Below, piece after piece: positions 18,983 through 29,238 of a DNA stretch of 64,000 bases. The notes beneath the pieces were generated by a model. It was not told the DNA's origin, did no database searches, and saw nothing but the letters and a program-made list of their open reading frames with translations. Position numbers and translations under genes: made by a program. Source of the stretch: Formosa undariae (GTDB lineage: Bacteria > Bacteroidota > Bacteroidia > Flavobacteriales > Flavobacteriaceae); assembly GCF_042427615.1 (NCBI RefSeq), contig NZ_JBHMEZ010000012.1, positions 248,001-312,000 of the forward strand, in the 5' to 3' direction. Every line of letters begins with the position of its first letter. The first letter of the stretch is position 1.

Positions 18983-19630
18983 TTACACATTAAGAGCGAT
19001 CTCTAATACCTCATCTTCAGTATTTACAAAAATGCGTTCACCAGATTTCGGTTTAATGATATAATTCCCTGTAAACACCCCAAAAGCGGGAAATATCATC
19101 TGATTTTCTTTCCAATAAAAACAACTCAATTTTAAATTTTGTCTCCCTAAGCCTCGTAATTCTACACCAGGATGAATGTGACCAGAGAAATTATAAAATC
19201 CGTCACGCTCTTCCGGGTGATGCGTTAATAGGAAACCATCGAGTTCCCACTCTTGCAACACTGCAACACCTAACTGAGTGTAACGTTCTTCATCAATAAT
19301 ATCATGATTTCCAGAAATTAAAACGACTTTACAATTTAAAGTCTCTATCCATGATTTAAATAATAACCATTCATTATTAATATAACTATGGAATAAATCG
19401 CCTAGAAAACAAATTGTATCGCTATCGAAATTAGAAGCCACCGATTTTAACTGATTAAAATTATGATGCAATGAAGCTTGCGGAATGGCACTACCATGTT
19501 TTCTAAAATGCGTAATTTTTCCCAAGTGGACATCTGCAATTAACAACATGCGTTTACGTTCCCAGTAAGCCACGCCTGCAGGATGCAAAATAAAATTTTG
19601 ATTATCACAGTTTATCCGAAGTGTTTTCAT
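18983..19630 (-). CDS. pdeM: Ligase-associated metallophosphoesterase PdeM
   Basis: 215 residues with all calcineurin-type metal motifs in order: ADVHLGK, LGDLFHS, SGNHD, LTHHPEE and GHIHPG. It belongs to the DNA-ligase-associated phosphoesterase group encoded with LigC-type ligase, an Lhr-like helicase and a beta-CASP exonuclease. It is the last gene of that operon, 11 bp after the helicase. The role is presumed to be end processing in DNA damage repair. Confidence 0.9.
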   Translation of the reverse strand: MKTLRINCDNQNFILHPAGVAYWERKRMLLIADVHLGKITHFRKHGSAIPQASLHHNFNQLKSVASNFDSDTICFLGDLFHSYINNEWLLFKSWIETLNCKVVLISGNHDIIDEERYTQLGVAVLQEWELDGFLLTHHPEERDGFYNFSGHIHPGVELRGLGRQNLKLSCFYWKENQMIFPAFGVFTGNYIIKPKSGERIFVNTEDEVLEIALNV

Positions 19631-19641
19631 AAATATATACG

Positions 19642-22107
19642 TTACGATCTTTCCAATTGAATAGTCATACGTCTAATGCGATCTGCTAATTTCTCTGAAG
19701 ATAATTTGGCGCGCAATCGGTCTGTAATTATCGGAAAAGAAAAAGGTGTTGGTTTTAAACACGATTTCCAAATGATATTTTGGGTATTAATCCGCATTAA
19801 AGCTAGTTGTAATCGCCCTTCTTCTAATTGATGCTCGAAGGTTTCTGTAAACGCCTGCTGAAATAATAGGTTGTCTGGCTCATAATCTTCAAACACCCCA
19901 AACAAAAGCTGGGAACTGGCTTGCAAGTGTTTGCTTTTAACCAATTTGCTTGGAAACCCTGTAAAGACTAATCCCGAAATTACCGCTATATCTCGAAACT
20001 TTCGCTTCGCCATCTCGGAAGCATTGATACTTTTTTCTAAATCACTTCTTAGATACTCTGACGAGAATAAATTATTATCTAAAATAGCTTGTATGTCTAT
20101 GGGTTGATCTGATAATAACTCGAAACCATAATCGTTAAATGCAATGGTAAATGAAATGGGGTGTAGCAAACTTAAACGATACGCCAACAAACTCCCCATG
20201 GCTTCATGAACAAAATAGCCTTCAAACGGATAAAAAACGGCATGATACCCTTCTCGGGTTTTAAAAGTTTCGATTAAAAATTCGTCTGTATTTGGAACCA
20301 TACTTTCCCGATTCTGCCGAATCAAAATCGGCTCTAATGCTTTCAATTCTTTTGATTTATCTGCATCGCTAGAATTTAAAAGATAGAGTTCTTCACGAAT
20401 CAAATGACTCATTTCTGAAGAAAAACTCATTCGTCCTCCCATCCAATTCGGAATTTTAGCATTCTTTTGTTTGGATTTTTTAACGAGCACCTGCATGTTT
20501 CTAATTCTAAATAACTCCAATTGCCGTCCTGCAAACGTAAATACATCGCCTGGTCTTAATTTTGAAATAAAACTTTCCTCGATAGTACCAATATAACCAC
20601 CTTTTAAAAACTTTACATTTAAGACAGAATCACTAACTATAGTTCCTATTTGCAATCGATGACGCATGGCTACTGCCCTACTATTTACTTTAAATTTCCC
20701 ATCAGATTCTATGTCTACGCGTTTATATTCGTCGTAAGCTTGTAAACTTTGGCCGCCAAGCGTTATAAAATTTAGAATCCATTGAAATTGTTCTGGCGTT
20801 AACGTCTGAAAACAAAATGTACTTTTAACTTCTGGATAAATAGTTTCTGGATAAAATCCATCGGAAACCGCTAAAGTCACCAGATACTGCACAAGCACAT
20901 CAAAACTATTCAGATACGGCACACGGTCTTCTACAACCGTATTAGAAACCGCTTTTATTAAAGCGGAAGCCTCTATTAATTCTAAAGCGTGTGTTGGTAA
21001 AAAATAAATGACACTTGTTTTCCCTGGCTGATGTCCGCTTCGTCCCGCACGTTGCATAAACCGGGAAACACCTTTAGGCCCTCCAACCTGAATAATAGTA
21101 TCTACAGGAGCAAAATCTACTCCCAAATCTAAACTTGACGTACACACAACAATTTTAAGGTTCCCGTCTCTTAATGCCTGTTCTACCCAAAGCCGTGTGT
21201 CACGACTCATACTCCCATGATGCATCGCTATATCGCCTGCAAATTCGGGATGCTTTTCTAAAATATTTTGAAACCAAATTTCACACTGGGATCGCGTGTT
21301 TGTAAAAATCAAGGTCGACTGACTTTCTTCTAATACAGGAATGATATCTTCTAATAGATGTAATCCCAAATGCCCACGCCAAGGGAATTTCTCTATCTTT
21401 TTAGGGATGATGGATAATACGTTAATTTTCTTTTTAATATTGGCTTTTATCAACACGGAGTTAGATACACGTTCTTTGTTCACGCCTAGCAACACTTCAC
21501 GAGCTTGCTCTAAATTCCCTATGGTTGCAGACACTCCCCAAGTTTGCATACTAGGCGAAATAGCATTTAACCGAGATAAAGCCAATGTCATCTGCACGCC
21601 ACGTTTATTAGCAACAAGTTCGTGCCACTCGTCTACCACAACACCAATTACATTTTTAAAAATTTTATCGTAGCCTTTAGTGGCTAGTAATAATTGCAAA
21701 CTTTCTGGTGTGGTAATTAATAAACTTGGCATATTTCGTTTCTGTGCAGCACGTTCTTTAGTAGAGGTATCTCCAGACCGTATGCCCACAGTTAAAGGCA
21801 CATCCAAATCTTTAACAAAACGTTCGGCGGCCTGTTTAATTTCTACCGATAGCGCTCTTAACGGCGTAACCCAAATAGCCAAAAGTCCTTTTTGCGGTTT
21901 AGACTTATAATTTGGATTCCTCTTCATATATTCTAAAACGATAGGAACCCATAATGCATAAGTTTTCCCACTTCCTGTAGGCGCGTTTAAGAGTCCATTT
22001 TTTCCCTGTAAAAAGGCTGTCCATGTTTGTTTTTGAAACGGAAACGGTTCCCAATCGTGTTGCTTAAACCAATCGTGTGCTATGCGCTCTAGCTGCTTTC
22101 TATTCAT
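19642..22107 (-). CDS. Ligase-associated DEXH-box helicase (Lhr-type)
   Basis: 821 residues. Superfamily 2 motifs: Walker A NAPTGSGKTYALW (residues 41-53), motif II VVVDEWHEL (DEWH), VSATIG, and in the second RecA domain TRSQCE and QRAGRSGH. The C-terminal half (~420-821) is the Lhr-core winged-helix plus DUF4145-like extension. Family members are 3'-5' ATP-dependent DNA helicases. Starts 3 bp after the ligase stop, in the four-gene repair operon. Confidence 0.93.
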   Translation of the reverse strand: MNRKQLERIAHDWFKQHDWEPFPFQKQTWTAFLQGKNGLLNAPTGSGKTYALWVPIVLEYMKRNPNYKSKPQKGLLAIWVTPLRALSVEIKQAAERFVKDLDVPLTVGIRSGDTSTKERAAQKRNMPSLLITTPESLQLLLATKGYDKIFKNVIGVVVDEWHELVANKRGVQMTLALSRLNAISPSMQTWGVSATIGNLEQAREVLLGVNKERVSNSVLIKANIKKKINVLSIIPKKIEKFPWRGHLGLHLLEDIIPVLEESQSTLIFTNTRSQCEIWFQNILEKHPEFAGDIAMHHGSMSRDTRLWVEQALRDGNLKIVVCTSSLDLGVDFAPVDTIIQVGGPKGVSRFMQRAGRSGHQPGKTSVIYFLPTHALELIEASALIKAVSNTVVEDRVPYLNSFDVLVQYLVTLAVSDGFYPETIYPEVKSTFCFQTLTPEQFQWILNFITLGGQSLQAYDEYKRVDIESDGKFKVNSRAVAMRHRLQIGTIVSDSVLNVKFLKGGYIGTIEESFISKLRPGDVFTFAGRQLELFRIRNMQVLVKKSKQKNAKIPNWMGGRMSFSSEMSHLIREELYLLNSSDADKSKELKALEPILIRQNRESMVPNTDEFLIETFKTREGYHAVFYPFEGYFVHEAMGSLLAYRLSLLHPISFTIAFNDYGFELLSDQPIDIQAILDNNLFSSEYLRSDLEKSINASEMAKRKFRDIAVISGLVFTGFPSKLVKSKHLQASSQLLFGVFEDYEPDNLLFQQAFTETFEHQLEEGRLQLALMRINTQNIIWKSCLKPTPFSFPIITDRLRAKLSSEKLADRIRRMTIQLERS

Positions 22108-22110
22108 ATT

Positions 22111-23703
22111 TCAACTTAGCATTAACGATTCTAAATCTTCTAATTTATTTGCATCCTCAATTTTTTTATCCTGTCTCCACCTTAAAATTCGTGGAAAACG
22201 TGTGGCATAACCACTTTTATGCCGGCTTGAAGGTGCAATCCCTTCAAAAGCAATTTCGAAAACCAATTCTGGTGTTACACTTCGCACCGGTCCGAAACGT
22301 TCTAAGGTGTTTCTTTTAATCCAATTATCCACTTTCCTAAATTCAGCATCTGTTAGTCCGGAATAGGCTTTTGCAAAGGTGACGAGTTTATCATCTTTAT
22401 CCCATAAGCCAAACGTATAGTCTGTAAATAAATTTGTTCGCCTTCCGTGACCCCGCATGGCGTATGTTAAAACAGCGTCTATGGTTAATGGATCTGTTTT
22501 CCATTTCCACCAATCTCCTTTTTTACGACCGACTAAATATTTAGAATCCTTTCGTTTAATCATTAGTCCTTCGCTTCGCATTTCTCTAGCACGATCACGC
22601 TCTTTGGCAACTGCTTCCCACGAATCGCAATCCACCGTTTCTGAAAGCTGAAGAGGTAAATTATCGGTATTTAAATGCTGTATTAAATCCTCTAATATAA
22701 GTCGTCTCTCCGAAAATGGTTGTGACCTTAAGTCTTTACCTTCCCATTCTAGTATATCGTATACTTTTAAAATGACTGGCGTTTTTTCTAGAAGCGCTTT
22801 ACTTACTGTTTTTCTTCCTATACGCGTTTGTAAATCTTGAAAGGTTCCGATATCGTTATTCGGGAAGGGTAAAATCTCACCATCTAATACTGTCCCGTTA
22901 GGGAGTTCTTCTTTAAAGACATGAAACTCGGGGTATTTATCTGTAACTAATTCCTCACCTCGACTCCAAATAAACAACTCATTATCCCGAATAATCGTTT
23001 GCGATCTAATGCCATCCCATTTATGTTCGAAACTCCAATCCTCTATATTACCAAGATCAGAAACAGGGCCTTCTAAGCCATAAGCCAAGTAAAACGGATA
23101 CGGTTTAGAAATAAAATCTGATGCCTTTTCTTTTAACACCAAATCTTCAAAAGAGATGGTACTCGGATCCCATTTCCCCATTAATTTATAGGCTAAAACA
23201 TCTTCATCTACTCCTGTGGCCATAGACAAAGCACGTGTCATTAATTTCTGACTCACTCCTATTCTAAAACCTCCTGTAATTAATTTAGTAAATACAAAAC
23301 GTTCGTAATAGTTTAAAGTGTTCCAATTTTTTGTAATATACAGTTTCTTAATTTCATCTTGCTCTTTCTTTAACGTGATCATTTCATTTAAGAATTGCGT
23401 TAAAGACTTATCACTAGTATTTTTATTTGGAGGTAATATGAGTGCAATGGTTTCTGCCAAATCCCCAACAATATGATAAGATTCTTCGAATAACCACAAC
23501 TGTATATTGGCTAATTCTGAAGCCCAGGTTCTAAGTAGTGTTGTATTTATTGGTCTAGGCGGCCTTCTATGAGATAGAATAGCAATGGTCCACACCCGAT
23601 CGGCATCACTTGCTTTTTTAAAATATTCTGAAAGCGCATTGACTTTCAAGGTGGTTTTATTTGTACTGTCTAAGGTTCTTACTAATTCTGCGAAATTCCT
23701 CAT
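22111..23703 (-). CDS. Ligase-associated ATP-dependent DNA ligase
   Basis: 530 residues. An N-terminal DNA-binding domain (~1-190) is followed by the adenylation domain with the nucleotidyl-attachment motif EHKWDGIRSQ (Lys228), motif III VLDGEILPF, motif IV EGLMIKRKDSKY and motif V DWWKWK, then an OB-fold domain. It seals nicks using ATP. The start overlaps the exonuclease stop by 4 bp (ATGA), showing translational coupling. Confidence 0.94.
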   Translation of the reverse strand: MRNFAELVRTLDSTNKTTLKVNALSEYFKKASDADRVWTIAILSHRRPPRPINTTLLRTWASELANIQLWLFEESYHIVGDLAETIALILPPNKNTSDKSLTQFLNEMITLKKEQDEIKKLYITKNWNTLNYYERFVFTKLITGGFRIGVSQKLMTRALSMATGVDEDVLAYKLMGKWDPSTISFEDLVLKEKASDFISKPYPFYLAYGLEGPVSDLGNIEDWSFEHKWDGIRSQTIIRDNELFIWSRGEELVTDKYPEFHVFKEELPNGTVLDGEILPFPNNDIGTFQDLQTRIGRKTVSKALLEKTPVILKVYDILEWEGKDLRSQPFSERRLILEDLIQHLNTDNLPLQLSETVDCDSWEAVAKERDRAREMRSEGLMIKRKDSKYLVGRKKGDWWKWKTDPLTIDAVLTYAMRGHGRRTNLFTDYTFGLWDKDDKLVTFAKAYSGLTDAEFRKVDNWIKRNTLERFGPVRSVTPELVFEIAFEGIAPSSRHKSGYATRFPRILRWRQDKKIEDANKLEDLESLMLS

Positions 23704-24725
23704 ACTTCTACCTCTTTTTCAAGTTTAGTATCCGACTCGTTTAATTCGCCCTCAAACTGCGTGTTTTCGGTACGTGCATCTAATCCTAGAGTTCGTAAAT
23801 ATTTTGAAAAAATATCGGTGTAACCGTGCGTACAAATTACTTTTTCTGCACCTGTAGCTTCCACCGCTTTTAAGAGCTCTTGCCAATCGCAATGATCGGA
23901 CATCACAAAACCTCGGTCGACTGCGCGACGCCTTCTAGCACCTCTAAACGCCATCCAACCACTGGCAGATGCTGTAACATAAGGCACCATTTTTCTAATC
24001 CATGCAGAACCATGCGCACTTGGTGGTGCCAATACAATGTTTCCCAGTAACTCTTTCTTAGTGGTTTCTCGTGTTATGCGTGTAGTTTCCGGAAAATCAA
24101 TCATGGGACGAATCACCTCCGTCATATTTTCTATAGCACCATGGGTGTAAATTTTACCAATATCGGTATCCAAATGTTTTAATAAACGTTGTGCTTTTCC
24201 TAGAGAATACCCAAACAATATAGAGGTTTGTTTAGCGTCCCTATTTGTTGCCCACCATGAATTTATATCGCTAAAAACTTCGGCTTGTCGTGTCCATCTA
24301 AAGGCCGGTAAACCAAACGTGCATTCGGTTATAAAGGCATGACATTTTACGGGTTCAAAAGGTACAGAAACACCGTCGTCTTCCAGTTTATAATCGCCAG
24401 AAAACACCCAAACCTCTCCACGATATTCAACACGTATTTGTGAACTACCAATAATATGCCCAGCAGGATGTAATGAAAATTTCACATTATTAATAACAAA
24501 AGATTCATTGTAATTAACCCCACTTACCTGAATATCGCCTAGTCGATGTTTGATAATTGGGACATTAGTATGATGAGTAATATATTTTTTATGACCATAA
24601 CGACTATGATCCGCATGACCATGAGATATAATCGCAAAATCTACAGGTTTCCAAGGATCTAAGTACACATTGGCAACTTTACAGTATATGCCGTTATCGT
24701 TAAATACTAATAAAGGTGTCTTCAT
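23700..24725 (-). CDS. Ligase-associated exonuclease, MBL/beta-CASP fold
   Basis: 341 residues. The metallo-beta-lactamase motif HGHADHSR (His35, His37, Asp39, His40) is present, with further ligands in HPAGHIIGSSQ and FSGDYK, and the beta-CASP segment with YSLGKAQRLL and a late SDHCDW. The family is the putative exonuclease of the four-gene ligase-associated DNA damage module. First gene of the operon. No signal peptide. Confidence 0.92.
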   Translation of the reverse strand: MKTPLLVFNDNGIYCKVANVYLDPWKPVDFAIISHGHADHSRYGHKKYITHHTNVPIIKHRLGDIQVSGVNYNESFVINNVKFSLHPAGHIIGSSQIRVEYRGEVWVFSGDYKLEDDGVSVPFEPVKCHAFITECTFGLPAFRWTRQAEVFSDINSWWATNRDAKQTSILFGYSLGKAQRLLKHLDTDIGKIYTHGAIENMTEVIRPMIDFPETTRITRETTKKELLGNIVLAPPSAHGSAWIRKMVPYVTASASGWMAFRGARRRRAVDRGFVMSDHCDWQELLKAVEATGAEKVICTHGYTDIFSKYLRTLGLDARTENTQFEGELNESDTKLEKEVEV

Positions 24726-24919
24726 GTCGCTCTTTTAATTAAAGATATAACTATCTAACGAAACTGATTTAGACCAAATCCTATAGCGTTAATCTTTACA
24801 TTATATGAGCACATTCTGAATGTGATATACGCCTGATATTATTTGTGTTTTTAGAAGAATTTTAAATTCCTTTTTAAAAAAAGACATTAAAAATCGGGCA
24901 GAAACCCGATCTAAATATT

Positions 24920-25419
24920 TTACAGTTTTAGTTTACCATAATCCATGGTATCCGGTGCTTCACCCGATAAGGCACTCACACCAAGTTTCACCAAAGTGAC
25001 CAACTTATTATTTTTTGGATCCCAATAATAAGCTTCTTTAGGAGTAATCCCTATAGCCGTTATGTTCGGATCGTCTTTACCTTCAAACCACATACTATCT
25101 GCTTTAGAATATAACGCATCAATTATGAATTTATCTGTTGAAATTTTGGCTTTCCCGTATACATTTAAAAACTGCATATCTCCTTTATCTGCATATACTA
25201 AGTGTACGTTGGGGTCTTTAATTATATTCTGATTGTGTGTGCTGTTTTTATTGCTCAAGAACCAAATGATCCATCTTCATCTACTTTTTTAGTACTCATC
25301 GGAATCATGTGCAAAGGCAACTCCTTTAAATTGGTAGCCATCATGGTAAAGTCGATGTCTTCCGCCATATCTTTAATTTTCAATTTTGCTTCGTCCTTAT
25401 ATAAATTTTCATTACTCAT
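24920..25419 (-). pseudogene. PNPOx-like general stress protein (Pyridox_oxidase_2/GSP26), frameshifted
   Basis: Two frames together make a ~166-residue flavin-binding split-barrel protein. The N-terminal frame starts at ATG 25419 (MSNENLYKDEAKLK...) and reads to DEDGSFGS, then stops with TGA at 25257-25255. The remainder continues in the next frame as IWFLSNKNSTHNQN to the stop at 24920. Reading GAT GGA TC- ATT TGG TTC shows one missing base near 25268: restoring it gives DGSIWFLSNKNS, the expected family sequence. Either a true single-base deletion or a sequencing error; the 112-codon TTG-started frame alone would lack the barrel's first half. Confidence 0.85.
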
Positions 25420-25652
25420 AATGCCATCTTATTTCTGATTATTAAACTGATAACAAGTTTACTGAACATAGATGTTTTGAAATGATGCAATGCGATGAAA
25501 TATTAACTCAGAAAAACACTCTTGAAGTCTATTTAAATTTTAAAAATTATAAATTGGTAATATATCGAAAACGCATAATCACCTATCAATAAGCCATTTA
25601 ATTTTAAGGTTTAAAAAAAGTAAAAAATACTTTAAAATTTGGAGGTATTTTA

Positions 25653-25685
25653 TTTGGAAAATAGAGTGAAATACATGTAAATTTG
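25653..25685 (+). promoter_or_regulatory. Promoter of tRNA-Gly
   Basis: TTTG at 25653-25656 (-33) and TAAATTTG at 25678-25685 (-7) match the Bacteroidota consensus, with the tRNA starting about 18 nt downstream. Serves as an in-window example of an ordinary promoter. Confidence 0.7.
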
Positions 25686-25703
25686 CCACCGCTTACCAAT
25701 ACT

Positions 25704-25776
25704 GCGAGAGTAGCTCAGTTGGTAGAGCGTCAGCCTTCCAAGCTGAATGTCGCCGGTTCGAACCCGGTCTCTCGCT
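25704..25776 (+). tRNA. tRNA-Gly (anticodon TCC)
   Basis: 73 nt. Acceptor arms GCGAGAG/CTCTCGC pair fully; D arm GCTC..GAGC, anticodon stem CAGCC/AGCTG region with loop CTTCCAA (anticodon TCC), and T arm GCCGG-TTCGAAC-CCGGT are canonical. CCA is not encoded. Reads GGA codons. Confidence 0.96.
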
Positions 25777-25777
25777 C

Positions 25778-25812
25778 AAAGAGCTTCATAGAAATATGAA
25801 GCTCTTTTTTTT
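25778..25812 (+). terminator. Rho-independent terminator of tRNA-Gly
   Basis: 12-bp stem AAAGAGCTTCAT/ATGAAGCTCTTT with a 6-nt loop and a T-run directly after the tRNA. Confidence 0.9.
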
Positions 25813-25906
25813 GTGATAAATGGTGCGCTATTAATTTTGTTCGAGCGCACTTGTTATGTTTTACATTATGTAGTTTATTGAATAAGAAAAAAATCTAAAT
25901 TTTTAC

Positions 25907-26458
25907 GTTCTCGACTCCGCTCGAACACCATAAAAAAACATGGGTTTTCATTATTCTACATGCCATCTAGAAGAGACACTAAAAGGTTAAACATTGAGGA
26001 TTTAAACGGAATTCGAGCGAAGTCGAGAATCCCAATGATAATCTAAAAATCAACAAATAATTTTCCATTACCTTGATTAAGAGTACGATTCGTGATGGTA
26101 AAATAATCTACATTTTTTCGTTCTCGACTCCGCTCGAACACCATAGAAAAACATGGGGTTTTCACTATTCTACATGCCATCTAGAAGAGACACTAAAAGG
26201 TTAAATATTGAGAATTTAAACGATATTCGAGCGGAGTCGAGAATACCAATGATAATCTAAAAATCAACAAATAATTTTCCATTACTTTGATTAAGAGTAC
26301 GATTCGTGATGGTAAAATAATCTACATTATTTCGTTCTCGACTCCGCTCGAACACGATAGAAAAACATGAGGTTTCATTATTCTACATGCCATCTAGAAG
26401 AGACACTAAAAGGTTAAACATTGAGGATTTAAACGGAATTCGAGCGGAGTCGAGAATC
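25907..26458. repeat. Three tandem 213-bp repeats with terminal inverted repeats
   Basis: Units start at 25907, 26120 and 26334; the third is cut after its first ~125 bp. Each unit begins with TTCTCGACTCCGCTCGAA and, about 105 bp later, carries its reverse complement TTCGAGCGGAGTCGAGAA (one mismatch in unit 1), enclosing a segment with CATGCCATCTAGAAGAGACA. The rest of the unit (~88 bp) is a conserved spacer. Copies differ by only a few bases. The layout suggests a short non-autonomous (MITE- or REP-like) element that became tandemly amplified with its flank. No transposase gene nearby. Confidence 0.85.
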
Positions 26459-26634
26459 CTTCATGAGAATCAAAAACAATTTACCTTTGCTCAGTTTAAT
26501 AGTGTGATTGAAAATATTCTACAAGTAATTCTTATAGCAATAGCTTAAGAGCACCTCAGTATAAATTCAATACGTTTCTATTTTACAACAATTAAACTAT
26601 TTATCAATTCACAAACAACTTTTTAGAATCCCCA

Positions 26635-29160
26635 TTACACCCTAAAAGGTACTTCGCTATCTTCATCATCAAAATTACGTTGAGATACCAATTTATTTTC
26701 CAATGGCTCGTAGAGTTCAGATTTCATATTACTACCATTAAATTTAGAGGTCCAGTACACCATTTTTTTTAGGTTAAGATTTCTAAATTCTTCTGATACT
26801 TTTTCAGAAAATTCACAACCGCTAATACTTAATACTTCCAGCTGTTTTAATGATGCAAGTTCTACCGGTAATACAACTTGTTTAAAATTGTTTATTCCTA
26901 AAACATGTAGATTTTGTAGATTCGCAATCCAAGTTGGTATTTTTTCTTCTCTGTTATGTGCACTGATAAAAAACGTTTCTAAATTCAACTCAGAAATTGA
27001 TTTTGGATAGGAGCTTCCATTTTCATCTAAGCCTTCTAACCAAAGATGTTTTAGAGAACTCCAACGCGATATTACTTCAATACTTTCATCACTGATGTTA
27101 TCACAATGTATCAGTTTTACAGCTTCAATAGTTTCAACATTTAGGTTGTCTATGGATTTAATCGCGACACTCTGCATTCTTAATTTTTTAAGCTGAGGCA
27201 AGGTTACCGCAGGAAAATCATCAAAACCTTTAGCTTCAAATATTCCTAAAAACTCAAGGTTTGGTGTATGTGTTAATAAACGTTCTAAAGCTTCGGTGGT
27301 TCCGTTATAATCATCAATTCTTAGTACTTTTAGATTCGGGTGTTTAAAGGCCGTTAATGCATTGTTATGTTCTGGATTGGCTTTTTTAAATGTAATGGTA
27401 AGCGCCTTTAAATTAACGAAGTTTTTAAGCAAGCTATCTAACTGACTCACATCACTGGTAAAATCAAACGATTCAATTTTTTCTGGATGTCTAAAGGTTT
27501 CAAAATTTAAAACATTACTGACATCATCATTTCTATGTCCAAGATTAAATTTAGCCGCGCTAATTACTGCATAAAATTCCTGTAAATTAAGAATTGGTGT
27601 GGCTTTAATTTCCAGATTAAACACATCCAACGGTTCTGTTCCTGCTTTTATGCCTTTAATTTCAGAAATAGTTAAATTGGTAATCTTCTTTGGCAAACAA
27701 TCGGTATTTACAACTAAGGCACTCGCATTTTTAATGGTCAGGCTATCTAACTGAGCTATTTTTGAAAATACATTTGGGAAAACTCTAACCGCTAATTTTA
27801 TATCTTTAGTATGCCACTCTTGAAATCTGTATAACTCAATATTTTTAAGATTTACACATTGCTCAATCCCTTCAAAAAGCCAATCTAATTTATGTTCTAG
27901 TTTGTAGTTAAGCGTTGTTAGATTTTTAAATACTGCTAACGATATTTTATGTGGAATTTCAGGCGCTATACAATCCACTGTTATCGTCTTTAAATTAGGA
28001 AAAAACGACGCATTATCTAACATAAAATGAAGTAGTTTGGGAGAATCTATTTCTATAGATTCTCGCAGACTTACTTCTGTCATTGGTGATATATTAGTTT
28101 CTTCGCTATATGTAATTTTTGTTTCTAATTTAGGTCTAGGCATTTCTTCAAAACATCTAGACGCATCTCCAAAAAACAAGGTAGATGATATGGAATCTAT
28201 CTTAGGCGCATGAAGTTCAAAAAGTTCTAATTTTGGTAAATCCTCAAAACCACTTGATAAGTTATCTATGCTTTTAGATAAAATCTGAAACTTTTTTAGT
28301 TGCTTTAAATGGCTAACATCTTTAGGTAATGCTGTTAATTCATTTAAGTAAAACAATTCTATACGTTTTAAAGAGGCGGGAAACACGACTTGAGACAGGT
28401 CTTGCACGCCTACATAACGTAGTTTAAACACTTTTAGTTTCGTAAGTTTTGTAAGCCAATTAAAATCGGTTAGATTCATATTAGGAATAATTCTTCCAAT
28501 CCAATAATCACCTTCAATACGTATTTTTTTTAAGGCTGTTAACTGAGACATTGTACTAGGAAACCTTTTTAAACAAGGCGCAACAAGCTTTAGTTGTTTT
28601 AAATTTGATAAATTACCAAAATCCTCTGGTAGTTGTTCATAATCACCTTCTAGATCTATTTCTTCTAAAGACGTTAATTTTGATATCTCATTAAGAATAC
28701 TATCATATTTATTACCAAAATCTTTTAAATGGATTTCTAAACTTTTTACGCCGTTAAATCGTCTTAATATATGTGGATGTTCTAACAAGCGATCTAAAAA
28801 ATCTGTCGAAGAATGAAAAAGCCATAGTTCTGAGGCTCCACCAATTAGGTTATATAATTTAAGAAGGTCTAAGTCTTCAGATAGCAATCCATATTCTAAA
28901 ATAGAAATCATTCTGGCTACACGCTTTCCTTTTTGTGTTATTTTTTTTCGACTTTTAAAAGCTATTTGTAAAGCTTCTGGGGCTTGTTTTTTTATGATGT
29001 TAGCACACTCTGTTCTATTTTTTTTATTAGATGTTGCTTTTGCAATCACAAAAATTTCATAATAAAAATCCTCTGGAAAGTTTTTACACTTTTTAATGTC
29101 TTCATAATACTCATCCATTGTATAAAACTTGAAAACAGGTGTTTCTGCTGGTTTTGTCAT
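26635..29160 (-). CDS. Leucine-rich-repeat protein, LRR paralog B
   Basis: 841 residues without signal peptide. A conserved helical N-terminal domain (~1-100: FPEDFYYEIFVIAKATSNKK, then IIKKQAPEALQIAFKSRKK) precedes more than twenty irregular leucine-rich repeats (LxxLxxLxLxx(N/C)xL, e.g. LTSLEEIDLEGDYEQLPEDF). The C-terminus is acidic (DDEDSEVPFRV). It is a tandem paralog of the gene encoded upstream (78-bp gap) and probably shares its transcript, since no separate -7 box is evident. LRR proteins act in binding; the ligand is unknown. Confidence 0.8.
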   Translation of the reverse strand: MTKPAETPVFKFYTMDEYYEDIKKCKNFPEDFYYEIFVIAKATSNKKNRTECANIIKKQAPEALQIAFKSRKKITQKGKRVARMISILEYGLLSEDLDLLKLYNLIGGASELWLFHSSTDFLDRLLEHPHILRRFNGVKSLEIHLKDFGNKYDSILNEISKLTSLEEIDLEGDYEQLPEDFGNLSNLKQLKLVAPCLKRFPSTMSQLTALKKIRIEGDYWIGRIIPNMNLTDFNWLTKLTKLKVFKLRYVGVQDLSQVVFPASLKRIELFYLNELTALPKDVSHLKQLKKFQILSKSIDNLSSGFEDLPKLELFELHAPKIDSISSTLFFGDASRCFEEMPRPKLETKITYSEETNISPMTEVSLRESIEIDSPKLLHFMLDNASFFPNLKTITVDCIAPEIPHKISLAVFKNLTTLNYKLEHKLDWLFEGIEQCVNLKNIELYRFQEWHTKDIKLAVRVFPNVFSKIAQLDSLTIKNASALVVNTDCLPKKITNLTISEIKGIKAGTEPLDVFNLEIKATPILNLQEFYAVISAAKFNLGHRNDDVSNVLNFETFRHPEKIESFDFTSDVSQLDSLLKNFVNLKALTITFKKANPEHNNALTAFKHPNLKVLRIDDYNGTTEALERLLTHTPNLEFLGIFEAKGFDDFPAVTLPQLKKLRMQSVAIKSIDNLNVETIEAVKLIHCDNISDESIEVISRWSSLKHLWLEGLDENGSSYPKSISELNLETFFISAHNREEKIPTWIANLQNLHVLGINNFKQVVLPVELASLKQLEVLSISGCEFSEKVSEEFRNLNLKKMVYWTSKFNGSNMKSELYEPLENKLVSQRNFDDEDSEVPFRV

Positions 29161-29238
29161 AGTAATCGTTAATTTTTTGGGTATAAATTTCTTTTAAAAA
29201 AAGGGTTTTAGATTGCGGTACGTTGTGCTTAAATTTCT

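Noticed and set aside
18983..24725. Ligase-associated repair operon as a novel system
   Set aside because: It is a known four-gene module (ligase, Lhr-type helicase, exonuclease, PdeM) and shows its usual order and couplings here.
25907..26458. CRISPR array
   Set aside because: Repeat unit is 213 bp with inverted arms and conserved 'spacers'; no cas genes nearby.
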